Below are positions 27,529 to 34,888 of a stretch of 64,000 nt of DNA, one piece after another. Both the position numbers and the translations under genes were made by a program. Source of the stretch: Spirochaetota bacterium. GTDB taxonomy: Bacteria; Spirochaetota; Brachyspiria; Brachyspirales; JACRPF01. The notes beneath the pieces were generated by a model. It was not told the origin of the DNA. It worked only from the letters and a program-made list of their open reading frames with translations, and ran no database searches. The stretch lies in NCBI GenBank assembly GCA_016214035.1, contig JACRPF010000017.1, forward strand, positions 1-64,000, given 5' to 3'. How positions within the stretch are numbered: the first letter of the stretch is position 1; each line of letters opens with the position of its first letter.

Positions 27529-28311
27529 TCACTTCCGAAAATGCACTTCGAGTGATGCAACAACTGTTTCATATCGCTGCACGATAAAGCTGTTCGCGTT
27601 ATTCACTTCGGCAAATCGGGAATATAATTCACCGATCTGATTCATGGATAGATTTCTGTCCATCCAGGGATAGAGTATCGTGTCTTCCCTGCGGATATGA
27701 TCGATCAGCAGGTCGTGATACCCTTTCATATGGGCGACAGCCTGTGTTGTGTTTTTTGTTTTACCCGCCTCGACAATCTGCTGCACATGCGACCTCCCCG
27801 CCACATGGTCCTGCAGTATAACCTGAATTACCGGATCTGTAGTGCTGAAATAGTGAAAAAGAATATCCTCTTCCTTCGCATGATGAAATCGATCGGCGAA
27901 TGACCGGATGAAATCGGCACTGACATCAAGCAGGTCGCGCTGTGACGGTATGCCCAAATCGATTTGATCCGCAAACACCGATACGACTGCGAGTACCCGC
28001 TTGATCAGATCATGTTCTTTCACCAGTTCCGCAAGCGGCGGCGAATACGTCAGCGGCTGAGCTGTCTTTTGTTTCTTTTCTGTAATCACCCGCATAACGA
28101 CATCACGCTGCGGGTATATCGCTTTTTCAATGCGGTACATAAGCTCGGCTTCATCGTGCGGCGACAGATTATGAATGGATACGATATCCTTGAGAAGACA
28201 TGTCCCGACCGCGCAGGGCACACACCCGATATTAAACTCGTTCAGTATCGCTGCCACGGCGGGAAATTGTTCGATTACGGATTTAATGCCCGTATTTAAA
28301 TAGTGCTCCAT
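27529..28311 (-). CDS. Hemerythrin-domain protein with Cys-containing N-terminal domain
   Basis: A 260-residue protein. The first 75 residues (PAVAAILNEFNIGCVPCAVG plus TCLLKDIV) look like a divergent ScdA/DUF542 or DUF1858 helical domain with three Cys. The C-terminal part is a four-helix hemerythrin HHE domain: EHDLIKRV, FHHAKEED, QDHVAGRSH and YHDLLIDHIRREDTILYPW supply the His/Glu/Asp ligands of a di-iron site. Such proteins sense or carry O2, or repair iron centres under NO stress (the RIC/YtfE group). A TGGAG site precedes the ATG. Confidence 0.88.
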   Translation of the reverse strand: MEHYLNTGIKSVIEQFPAVAAILNEFNIGCVPCAVGTCLLKDIVSIHNLSPHDEAELMYRIEKAIYPQRDVVMRVITEKKQKTAQPLTYSPPLAELVKEHDLIKRVLAVVSVFADQIDLGIPSQRDLLDVSADFIRSFADRFHHAKEEDILFHYFSTTDPVIQVILQDHVAGRSHVQQIVEAGKTKNTTQAVAHMKGYHDLLIDHIRREDTILYPWMDRNLSMNQIGELYSRFAEVNNANSFIVQRYETVVASLEVHFRK

Positions 28312-29001
28312 GTTGTCTCCATAGTCGATATGGTAGTAAACAGTTCCTTAATGTCAAGATACATTTTATAAACGTGCCACAATTTCAACTCCAGTGACGT
28401 GATAGTGCAATCCTTTGAAAACGACATATCGCGCATGATAGGCATATTTTACCGGATTGCAGAAAGACGCACGGGTGGCGGCGGGAAACACATATTTTCG
28501 GCAGCAGAATATTCTGGAACGCTATCCCGGCGATTGCAGGCAAGGCAGCTTCGATACGCTCCTATACCTCCAAACAGCGTCCTAATTAATCCCATAACCC
28601 GATTCAGCCGACCAAAATGCTCGAATCGATGTCCAAGTATCTAAACAACAACGATAATATTCCCGTGTACGCGCAACGCACACCATCTCATGCAGTCCGT
28701 AAGGGGGTGTGGTAGGCTGGAAATATCATGTTTTTATCTTGGGGAAAGTGCAGCGAACGAGAAAAACGCATACCACGCATAGGCAGGGCGTAGCGGGGAT
28801 GTTTTCGGAGCGCGGCATCGCTGTGCGAACGAAACATCCTCAAATCAACGAACCGGCACGCCGGGCCGAAGGTCGATACATGGAAATAAAACAGCAGTGA
28901 GTTTGCGCGCCGCGAGAAGAATATATTCCCGCTATGCCCGCGCCATCGGGGAATACTTATGCCGAGTGAGCGGAGCGGTTGGGGCGGGGCGCCCCCTCCC
29001 C
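28312..29001. other. Non-coding region with hairpins
   Basis: No convincing gene is seen. Short open frames at 28399-28644 and 28709-28900 have no ribosome-binding site or family signal. The region contains an imperfect hairpin (arms 28797-28807 and 28830-28839, around GGATGTTTTCG), a second inverted pair (AATATATTCCC near 28920 with GGGGAATACTT near 28949), and a GC-rich block at 28981-29000. The last part resembles one end of the repeat family described at 15485 and 57179. It could be a decayed copy or an RNA gene; I cannot decide. Confidence 0.4.
28330..28357 (-). promoter_or_regulatory. Hemerythrin gene promoter
   Basis: On the minus strand TTGACA (28352-28357), a 16-bp spacer and TACCAT (28330-28335), with a leader of about 15 nt and a TGGAG ribosome-binding site. 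Confidence 0.5.
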
Positions 29002-29030
29002 TTGATTAATATCACCGGAATATATATAGT
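29002..29030 (+). promoter_or_regulatory. Leaderless-type promoter of HExxH gene
   Basis: TTGATT (29002-29007), a 17-bp spacer and TATAGT (29025-29030). The ATG is at 29037, six bases after the -10 box, so transcription would start at the codon itself. No Shine-Dalgarno sequence is present. Confidence 0.6.
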
Positions 29031-29036
29031 TTTCCC

Positions 29037-29834
29037 ATGAACCAGGACCAAACAAAAACACTGCTGCTCAAACTTTCCGACCCCAAGGAAGCCTTCACCG
29101 TCATATTCTCCGGCAAGCAAAGCGACAAGGTGCATGGCTTATACAAACCGGAAACGCGCGAGATCATCATCCATAACAGAAATTTCGATAACGACAATCA
29201 GCTTATGTATACGGCGATACACGAGTTCGCGCACCATGTGCAGTTCACCGAATCACCGGTGCCGACGTATTCACGCGCGCACACGGGAAATTTCTGGCGG
29301 ATATTTCACGCGCTTCTTGAGAAAGCGGAATCTGAAGGCATATATCGCAACATCTTCAAGGACACTCCCGCATTCACCGAACTTTCGGCTACGATACGCT
29401 CTAAGTTCCTCACCGGCAATGCGTCGCTCATGCAGGAGTTCGGCGAGGTGCTCATCAAAGCGCATGCACTCTGCGAACAGTACCGCGTTGAGTTCGACGA
29501 TTACATGGACCGCGAACTCGGATTCCACCGGAGTACCGCGAAGACTATCATGAAAGTAAGCACCATCAAGGCCGATCCCGCCGTGGGTTTTGAGAACATG
29601 AAGATGCTCGCACGCATACGCGAACCGGAAGACCGCGAACGTGCGGAAAAGGCGCTCCTCTCGGGAAAAAGCCCGGACACCGTGCGCATGGAATATGTTG
29701 TGAAATCTTCATCCGACGACAAGCTTGAAAACCTCATCGCAGAAAAGCGCCGTGTGGCGACGACGATAGAACGCCTCCAGAGCCGCCTCACTACTCTGGA
29801 ACGGGAAATAAACACCTTATCTGAGAAAGCATAG
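29037..29834 (+). CDS. HExxH putative zinc metallopeptidase with C-terminal coiled coil
   Basis: A 265-residue protein. HEFAHHVQ near residue 62 is a zinc-peptidase HExxH motif, preceded by a beta-hairpin-like segment (VHGLYKPETREIIIHNRNF). A downstream Glu/His third ligand cannot be fixed by eye; HTGNFWR and FTELSATIR are candidates. Residues from about 215 (DDKLENLIAEKRRVATTIER onward) form a coiled coil. No signal peptide is seen, so it is likely cytoplasmic. It is followed 15 bp later by an AraC-type regulator. I do not recognise a named family; the metallopeptidase call rests on the motif. Confidence 0.7.
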   Translation: MNQDQTKTLLLKLSDPKEAFTVIFSGKQSDKVHGLYKPETREIIIHNRNFDNDNQLMYTAIHEFAHHVQFTESPVPTYSRAHTGNFWRIFHALLEKAESEGIYRNIFKDTPAFTELSATIRSKFLTGNASLMQEFGEVLIKAHALCEQYRVEFDDYMDRELGFHRSTAKTIMKVSTIKADPAVGFENMKMLARIREPEDRERAEKALLSGKSPDTVRMEYVVKSSSDDKLENLIAEKRRVATTIERLQSRLTTLEREINTLSEKA

Positions 29835-29849
29835 CCCGGGGATTACATC

Positions 29850-30671
29850 ATGAGTGCGTCAGAAAATAAAAGCGCGTCACCATTCAGGATATTGCCGGAA
29901 CAGGTTATCTGCACCATCGCCGACGTGTACTATTACGATACGGTCAGCCCCGACTGGGTCATCGACAACCGCCTTTTCGCCGACTATGACATCTTCATCT
30001 GCACCGAGGGCGAGGCTCTCTTCATCATCAACGGCAAAGAATATCAGATGTCCCGGGGAAAAGCGTTTCTCATGCGTAAAGGTCTCACGCTAACCGCACA
30101 GCACACTAAAAAAAGGCATTTCAGGACATTCGCGCAGCACTTCGAGGCAAAGCTCTTCGGCGTCATCGACATTTTCAGCTTGCTGCGCTGCCCCACACTT
30201 GTCACGCTTACAAATCCCGATGCTACGATACGTACGGTCGATGAATATACCGCGTTGAAAAAAAATGCCGCCGAGCCGTTCAGGCAGCACGGCCTCTTTC
30301 TGACAATGCTCTCTGATTATCTCCGCGACGGAAACGCATTGCCCGCCGAGCAGGCGGATGAGAACGGCTTCATCAATGAGATGGTGCAGCAGATAAACAG
30401 CGGTGCCGCCGATGAAACCGCGCTCGCAAAAGCCCTCGCCCGCTCTCCGTACGGCCCGCGGTACACGGCCGCGCTCTTCAAAAAGGTCGTAGGTCTTACG
30501 CCGAAGAAGTTCCTGCTGCACTCACGCATACGCATCGCCAAGGATATGCTCTATCGCGGCGCAAGCGTGAAGGAAGCCGCACATACCGCAGGTTATGATG
30601 ATGAACTCTATTTCAGCCGCCTTTTCAAGCGCTATGAAGGGCTGTCACCGGAGCATTACCGGCAATTCTGA
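29850..30671 (+). CDS. AraC-family transcriptional regulator
   Basis: A 273-residue protein with an N-terminal cupin-like sensor domain (IFICTEGEALFIINGKEYQM, then SRGKAFLMRKG) and a C-terminal double HTH of AraC/XylS type. The second HTH has the familiar SVKEAAHTAGYDDELYFSRL then FKRYEGLSPEHYRQF. The sensor domain suggests that it binds a sugar or related ligand. It lies just after the HExxH gene; no clear operator was identified. Confidence 0.92.
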   Translation: MSASENKSASPFRILPEQVICTIADVYYYDTVSPDWVIDNRLFADYDIFICTEGEALFIINGKEYQMSRGKAFLMRKGLTLTAQHTKKRHFRTFAQHFEAKLFGVIDIFSLLRCPTLVTLTNPDATIRTVDEYTALKKNAAEPFRQHGLFLTMLSDYLRDGNALPAEQADENGFINEMVQQINSGAADETALAKALARSPYGPRYTAALFKKVVGLTPKKFLLHSRIRIAKDMLYRGASVKEAAHTAGYDDELYFSRLFKRYEGLSPEHYRQF

Positions 30672-30705
30672 CGCTATTTCATCTTTTCTTTTTCATAAAA
30701 AGCGT

Positions 30706-30711
30706 TATAAT
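30706..30711 (+). promoter_or_regulatory. -10 box of the glycosyltransferase gene
   Basis: A perfect TATAAT lies 26 bp before the ATG at 30738, which also has an AAGGAAG ribosome-binding site. The -35 region is poor. Confidence 0.4.
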
Positions 30712-30737
30712 GGACATATAACCTCAAAGGAAGATAC

Positions 30738-31940
30738 ATGAGCATACTCATTACCGTCCTGTTCGTTATGAACTCAATTATCATCGCCGTGGCCTTTTCT
30801 CTCGTTTTTTTCACGGAAATGTATCCCGCCATCTATCGGAAATTCCGCCTTGCGAAGTACGATACGTCGTATACCCCGTCGATCGTGCTGTTTCTGCCGT
30901 GTAAAGGCGCCGATGACAGTTTCAAGCAGAACATCGAGGCTACGCTCACGCTGAAGTATCCGCGACACCGTATATTCTATCTTGTCGAAGACATCCATGA
31001 CCCCGCGTATCCCATCATTAAAAAGACGATAGCCGGTAAAAAGCATGTCAAACTGGTGATAACCGGACATGCGGTGAAATGCGGCCAGAAGAACCACAAC
31101 CTCATCAAGGGCATCGAGGCCGCCGGAACAAAGGACGAAGTATTCGTGTTCATGGACAGCGACATTGAGATAACCGAACGCTGGCTCACCGACCTTGTGG
31201 CGCCTTTGTCAAACCCGAAAGTAACGCTTGCCACCGGATGCATGTGGCTTTCGCTCAAATATCACACCCTCGGCGAGCGCATACACACGTTCATGATAGC
31301 ATTACAGCGCGCGCTCATCTACTTCATGCCAATCGGCAGCGTCTGGGGCGGCTGCATGGCAATACGCCGCACCGATTTCTACCGGCTCGGACTGAAAAAG
31401 ATCTGGGCCAACAACATCTCCGACGACATGGGCATGATGGCTAAGCTCAATCAGGAAAAAGCGAAGGCGGTGCTCGTGCCCACCTGTGAGGGCAGCGCAC
31501 GCGACCCCATATCGTCGCTGACCGGATCGCTCAACTGGATAACACGCCAGGTGCTCATGATAAAATACTACCTGCGCCCGCTCTGGGTCTTTGCGATGAT
31601 ACTCATCGTCTATGCGGTATCGCAGTTCTTCCTGCTCCCGTTCGCGATACATAAATCCATCGTCAGCGGTGCACCCGAGTTCGAGAAAATAGCGGTTATC
31701 ATCCTCTCAACGGTTTTCCTGCTCATGTGTGCGCTCACATTGATGCGCCGTAAGGTAAAGGACAATCATCCGCTCTTGGTATGGTTCATCCTGTGTCCGG
31801 TCTATTTTCTGCTCACCGCTTTTGCGCTTCTCAGGTCACCGTTCACCTCGGTGGTTCACTGGAGCAATATCTCCTACTACATGGCGTTTGACGGCAGCGT
31901 GAAGAAAATAGTACGCCCCGAGCCCAACCGTGGCCGCTAA
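30738..31940 (+). CDS. Membrane glycosyltransferase, GT2 (ceramide glucosyltransferase-like)
   Basis: A 400-residue processive-type glycosyltransferase with an N-terminal membrane span, a cytosolic GT-A domain and about four C-terminal spans. Key motifs: VLFLPCKGADD, the metal-binding FMDSDIEI (DxD), VWGGCMAIRR, the catalytic-base region NNISDDMGM, and LNWITRQ in the place of the usual QxxRW. This arrangement fits GT21/GT2 ceramide- or lipid-glucosyltransferase-like enzymes that glycosylate membrane lipids. The stop overlaps the glgA start by 11 bp, so the two are co-expressed. The acceptor is unknown. Confidence 0.87.
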   Translation: MSILITVLFVMNSIIIAVAFSLVFFTEMYPAIYRKFRLAKYDTSYTPSIVLFLPCKGADDSFKQNIEATLTLKYPRHRIFYLVEDIHDPAYPIIKKTIAGKKHVKLVITGHAVKCGQKNHNLIKGIEAAGTKDEVFVFMDSDIEITERWLTDLVAPLSNPKVTLATGCMWLSLKYHTLGERIHTFMIALQRALIYFMPIGSVWGGCMAIRRTDFYRLGLKKIWANNISDDMGMMAKLNQEKAKAVLVPTCEGSARDPISSLTGSLNWITRQVLMIKYYLRPLWVFAMILIVYAVSQFFLLPFAIHKSIVSGAPEFEKIAVIILSTVFLLMCALTLMRRKVKDNHPLLVWFILCPVYFLLTAFALLRSPFTSVVHWSNISYYMAFDGSVKKIVRPEPNRGR

Positions 31941-33519
31941 AAAACCTGCCGCACCGAAAAAAAAGTCTGCGGCGGCACAGCCGAAGCCGACAATTGAGCG
32001 TGCGGTAAAACAGAAACCGGCTGTAATCGCCACCAGGGAAACGAACCCGAGCGCGATGAACATACTCTTCGTCGCCGCTGAAATGGCGCCGTTCATAAAA
32101 TCCGGCGGACTTGCCGACGTCGTTGGCGCGCTTCCGCATTATCTCCGCATGCGCGGCCATGACGTACGTGTTGTTATACCGAAATACCGCGACAATGATT
32201 ACCATGGACTGCCGCTCACGCCGGTGGTATCACCGATGGGCGTGTGGATGGGAACGAACCAGGAATGGTGTTCGGTGCTTCAGACGGTCATCAACGGCGT
32301 CATCGTCTATTTCGTGGAACATGACGCATACTTCAACCGCTTCGGCATGTATCACGACGCTGGCATGCACGATTACCACGACAACCCGCACCGCTACGGT
32401 TTCCTCTGCCAGGCGGCGCTGCAATTATGCCACGATGTTGCGTTCACACCGGACCTTGTCCATGCCCACGACTGGCAGACAGCTCCGGTGTGCGCGTATC
32501 TGAAAGTATGGCATCAGAACGATCCGTTGTTCGTCAACACGCGCTCCATGCTCACGATACACAACGCCGCGTATCAGGGCGTGTATCCCGCCGCACCGCA
32601 TTACGATTATCTCGGGTTGAACTGGGAGAATTTCACGCCGGATAAATTCGAGGATCACGGCAGACTGAACCTCCTCAAAGGCGGCGTGCATTTCGCCGAC
32701 ATGGTGAACACGGTAAGCCGGACGTATGCGCATGAGATATCACGTCCGTTCGGTGCATTCGGGCTTGCGCCGTATCTCTCGGCAAAAGCGGGCAGGTTCT
32801 TCGGCATCATCAACGGCGTCGATTACCGGACCTGGTCGCCGGAGAACGATACCTTCATCGCATCAAAATTCTCCCGGAAAGACCGGTCCGGAAAGAAACA
32901 GTGCAAGCGCGATTTACAGAAGCGTTTTCTCCTCGCCGAGGATGATGATGTCGCAATCATCGGCGCCGTCGGCCGTTTTGTGCATCAGAAAGGATACGAC
33001 CTTCTCGCGGAAAAAATAGCCGACATCGTGAACAATATGCGCGTACAGGTTGTCATTCTCGGCACCGGGGATCCGGGACTCGAACGCTTCTTCGGCGATC
33101 TCCCGAAGTCGTTTCCCGGGCGCATAGGCTCCTATATCGGTTTCAGCAATGAGCTTGCACACGTCATCGAAGCGGGCTCCGACTTCTTCATCATGCCGTC
33201 GCTCTATGAACCGTGCGGATTGAACCAGATATACTCGCTTCGCTACGGTACGCTTCCCATAGTGCGCGCCACCGGCGGCCTTGACGATACTGTTAAAAAC
33301 TATAATGAGGTGTCCGCTGAAGGCAACGGATTCAAGTTCTGGGATGCCACCGGCACGGCGCTCTATTACACCGTCGGCTGGGCGATAAGCACCTATTACG
33401 ACCGGCCGGCACATATGGCAACGCTTATCGACAATGCCATGAGCGAGGACTTCTCCTGGGAAAAGACCGCCGCGGAATATGAAACGGCATACCGGCGTGT
33501 CCTTGAGCACCAGCACTGA
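31930..33519 (+). CDS. glgA: Glycogen synthase (ADP-glucose type, GT5)
   Basis: A 529-residue enzyme that transfers glucose from ADP-glucose to growing glycogen. KSGGLADVVGALP (ADP-glucose loop) is near residue 58. HDWQTAPVCAYL, the FFGIINGVDYRTWSPEND block, AVGRFVHQKGYD and the C-terminal SLYEPCGLNQIYSLRYGTLP are all diagnostic. The GTG at 31930 gives an unusual 42-residue Lys/Ala/Pro-rich N-terminal extension; an ATG at 32056 (MNILFVAAEMAPF) would give the normal enzyme. The overlap with the upstream glycosyltransferase favours the longer form, but either start is possible. Confidence 0.93.
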   Translation: MAAKKPAAPKKKSAAAQPKPTIERAVKQKPAVIATRETNPSAMNILFVAAEMAPFIKSGGLADVVGALPHYLRMRGHDVRVVIPKYRDNDYHGLPLTPVVSPMGVWMGTNQEWCSVLQTVINGVIVYFVEHDAYFNRFGMYHDAGMHDYHDNPHRYGFLCQAALQLCHDVAFTPDLVHAHDWQTAPVCAYLKVWHQNDPLFVNTRSMLTIHNAAYQGVYPAAPHYDYLGLNWENFTPDKFEDHGRLNLLKGGVHFADMVNTVSRTYAHEISRPFGAFGLAPYLSAKAGRFFGIINGVDYRTWSPENDTFIASKFSRKDRSGKKQCKRDLQKRFLLAEDDDVAIIGAVGRFVHQKGYDLLAEKIADIVNNMRVQVVILGTGDPGLERFFGDLPKSFPGRIGSYIGFSNELAHVIEAGSDFFIMPSLYEPCGLNQIYSLRYGTLPIVRATGGLDDTVKNYNEVSAEGNGFKFWDATGTALYYTVGWAISTYYDRPAHMATLIDNAMSEDFSWEKTAAEYETAYRRVLEHQH

Positions 33520-33524
33520 TTCGA

Positions 33525-33552
33525 TTGATATTCTATTACCTGCGCATATAAT
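33525..33552 (+). promoter_or_regulatory. Promoter of the 33583 gene and queH
   Basis: TTGATA (33525-33530), a 16-bp spacer and a perfect TATAAT (33547-33552), followed by an AAGGAG site before the ATG at 33583. Confidence 0.65.
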
Positions 33553-33582
33553 AACATCAAACACGTTTATAAGGAGTCTGCC

Positions 33583-34272
33583 ATGAGAAAAAGCCTGTTT
33601 CTGCTGTCACTTATCGCCACCGCAACCATCTATGCGCAATTCGACCTCGCCTTCCTTCCCGCGTTTGAACACCGGACGTACCAGCGCATCACCACTGACG
33701 GTACCACGGTCGCACATACATATCTCACACGCACCGGCGATACCGTAAAGATAGCATATACCAACGGCAATGACAGCAGCGCCTATGGATTTACAGTAAC
33801 GGGCAAACCGCTGGACTACCGGCATTACCTCAACGGCAAACTCACGGAAACCGTTATCTACGACTGGAATATGAAAAAAATACATTTCGACGGCATTGTT
33901 GACGGAGCGCAGATCAAGGAAACACATGATCTCAAAGACAATACCATATGCGCGTTCATGGTCTCCGAGGTATTCCGCGGATATCCCTGGGGCAAGGATA
34001 ATTCAAAAGATTTCAATATTTTCAGCGTTGAAAAAGGCAGAAAATATTTTGACGCTGTGCTCAAAGTAAGCAGAAAAGATGTCGCCGTTCCGGGCACATC
34101 GTACAAGGCAAACATCGTAAAACTATCAGCGGGCTTCGGATTCATCAAACTTGAACAGAAATACGACTTCTATTACAGCACCACCGGCACGCACGCACTT
34201 GTCTACTACGACGGCGTTGACGGCCTTGACCGCAAACTCACCTCCACGCTGAAGACCAACGAAACACGCTGA
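33583..34272 (+). CDS. Secreted protein of unknown function
   Basis: A 229-residue protein with a signal peptide (SLFLLSLIATATIYA) and a beta-rich mature part. Repeated short strands (TYLTRTGDTVKIAYTNG, VTGKPLDYRHYLNGKLTETV) recall DUF3108-like periplasmic beta proteins, but the match is weak. AAGGAG precedes the ATG. The stop is immediately followed by the queH start codon, so both are translated from one mRNA although the functions look unrelated. Confidence 0.6.
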   Translation: MRKSLFLLSLIATATIYAQFDLAFLPAFEHRTYQRITTDGTTVAHTYLTRTGDTVKIAYTNGNDSSAYGFTVTGKPLDYRHYLNGKLTETVIYDWNMKKIHFDGIVDGAQIKETHDLKDNTICAFMVSEVFRGYPWGKDNSKDFNIFSVEKGRKYFDAVLKVSRKDVAVPGTSYKANIVKLSAGFGFIKLEQKYDFYYSTTGTHALVYYDGVDGLDRKLTSTLKTNETR

Positions 34273-34830
34273 ATGGCGTCTGTCGTTGTCCACGCCTGCT
34301 GCGCTCCGTGCGCAATCTATCCGCACAGGGTAATGAGCGGCATCTACAGGACCACCTTCTTCTTTTTCAACCCGAACATCGAACCGGACGATGAATATAA
34401 CCGGCGCTTAAGCGAGTTGAAACGTTATGCCACCGAAGACGGGATGACGCTTGTCGTCGACCGCGGCGGACGCGAGCAGTGGCTTGAGGCGGTCCGCGGG
34501 CTGGAAGACGAACCGGAAGGCGGAAAACGCTGCGAACAGTGTTTCCGGTTCAGGCTTGCGAGGACCGTACAGTTCGCAAAAGCGAACAACGCCGATCTCT
34601 GCACTACGGTTATGAGCATCAGCCCCCACAAGAACAGCGATGTGATCAACAGGATCGGATTGGATCTTGTCAACGGCAGCGGCGTCACATGGCTTGAGGC
34701 CGATTTCAAAAAGGGCGGCGGTTTTCAGAAATCGCTGACGCTTTCGAAACAGGAGAACCTGTACCGCCAGAACTACTGCGGCTGTCTGGCTTCACTGCGG
34801 CGGCGAAGCGGCCGTCTTGACAAACAATGA
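34273..34830 (+). CDS. queH: Epoxyqueuosine reductase QueH
   Basis: A 185-residue QueH (formerly DUF208) that reduces epoxyqueuosine to queuosine in tRNA, replacing the B12-dependent QueG. Diagnostic features: the N-terminal CC-x2-C (HACCAPC, Cys 9, 10, 13), YRTTFFFFNPNIEPDDEYNR, the central KRCEQCFRFRL, TTVMSISPHKN and the C-terminal YCGC. The Cys set binds an iron-sulfur cluster and an extra metal site. Its ATG abuts the preceding stop codon. Confidence 0.93.
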   Translation: MASVVVHACCAPCAIYPHRVMSGIYRTTFFFFNPNIEPDDEYNRRLSELKRYATEDGMTLVVDRGGREQWLEAVRGLEDEPEGGKRCEQCFRFRLARTVQFAKANNADLCTTVMSISPHKNSDVINRIGLDLVNGSGVTWLEADFKKGGGFQKSLTLSKQENLYRQNYCGCLASLRRRSGRLDKQ

Positions 34831-34832
34831 AA

Positions 34833-34877
34833 ATATAATACATTACCTTTTCCCCCGATTAACATAATACATAGTAG
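34833..34877 (+). promoter_or_regulatory. Possible NrdR-box pair upstream of nrdJ
   Basis: Two AT-rich sites sharing ATAATACAT (34835-34843 and 34864-34872) lie 29 bp apart. The second, ACATAATACATAGTAG (34862-34877), agrees with the NrdR-box consensus at 12 of 16 positions; the first at about 10. Paired NrdR boxes about three helical turns apart normally control ribonucleotide reductase genes. The spacing is slightly short. This is a suggestion only. Confidence 0.3.
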
Positions 34878-34888
34878 CAGGTCTGATA

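Noticed and set aside
28399-28900. Two small open frames in the non-coding gap
   Set aside because: No ribosome-binding site, odd composition, and overlap with hairpin or repeat sequence.
34831-34888. Cobalamin riboswitch before nrdJ
   Set aside because: Only 58 bp are available and no B12-box-like sequence is present.
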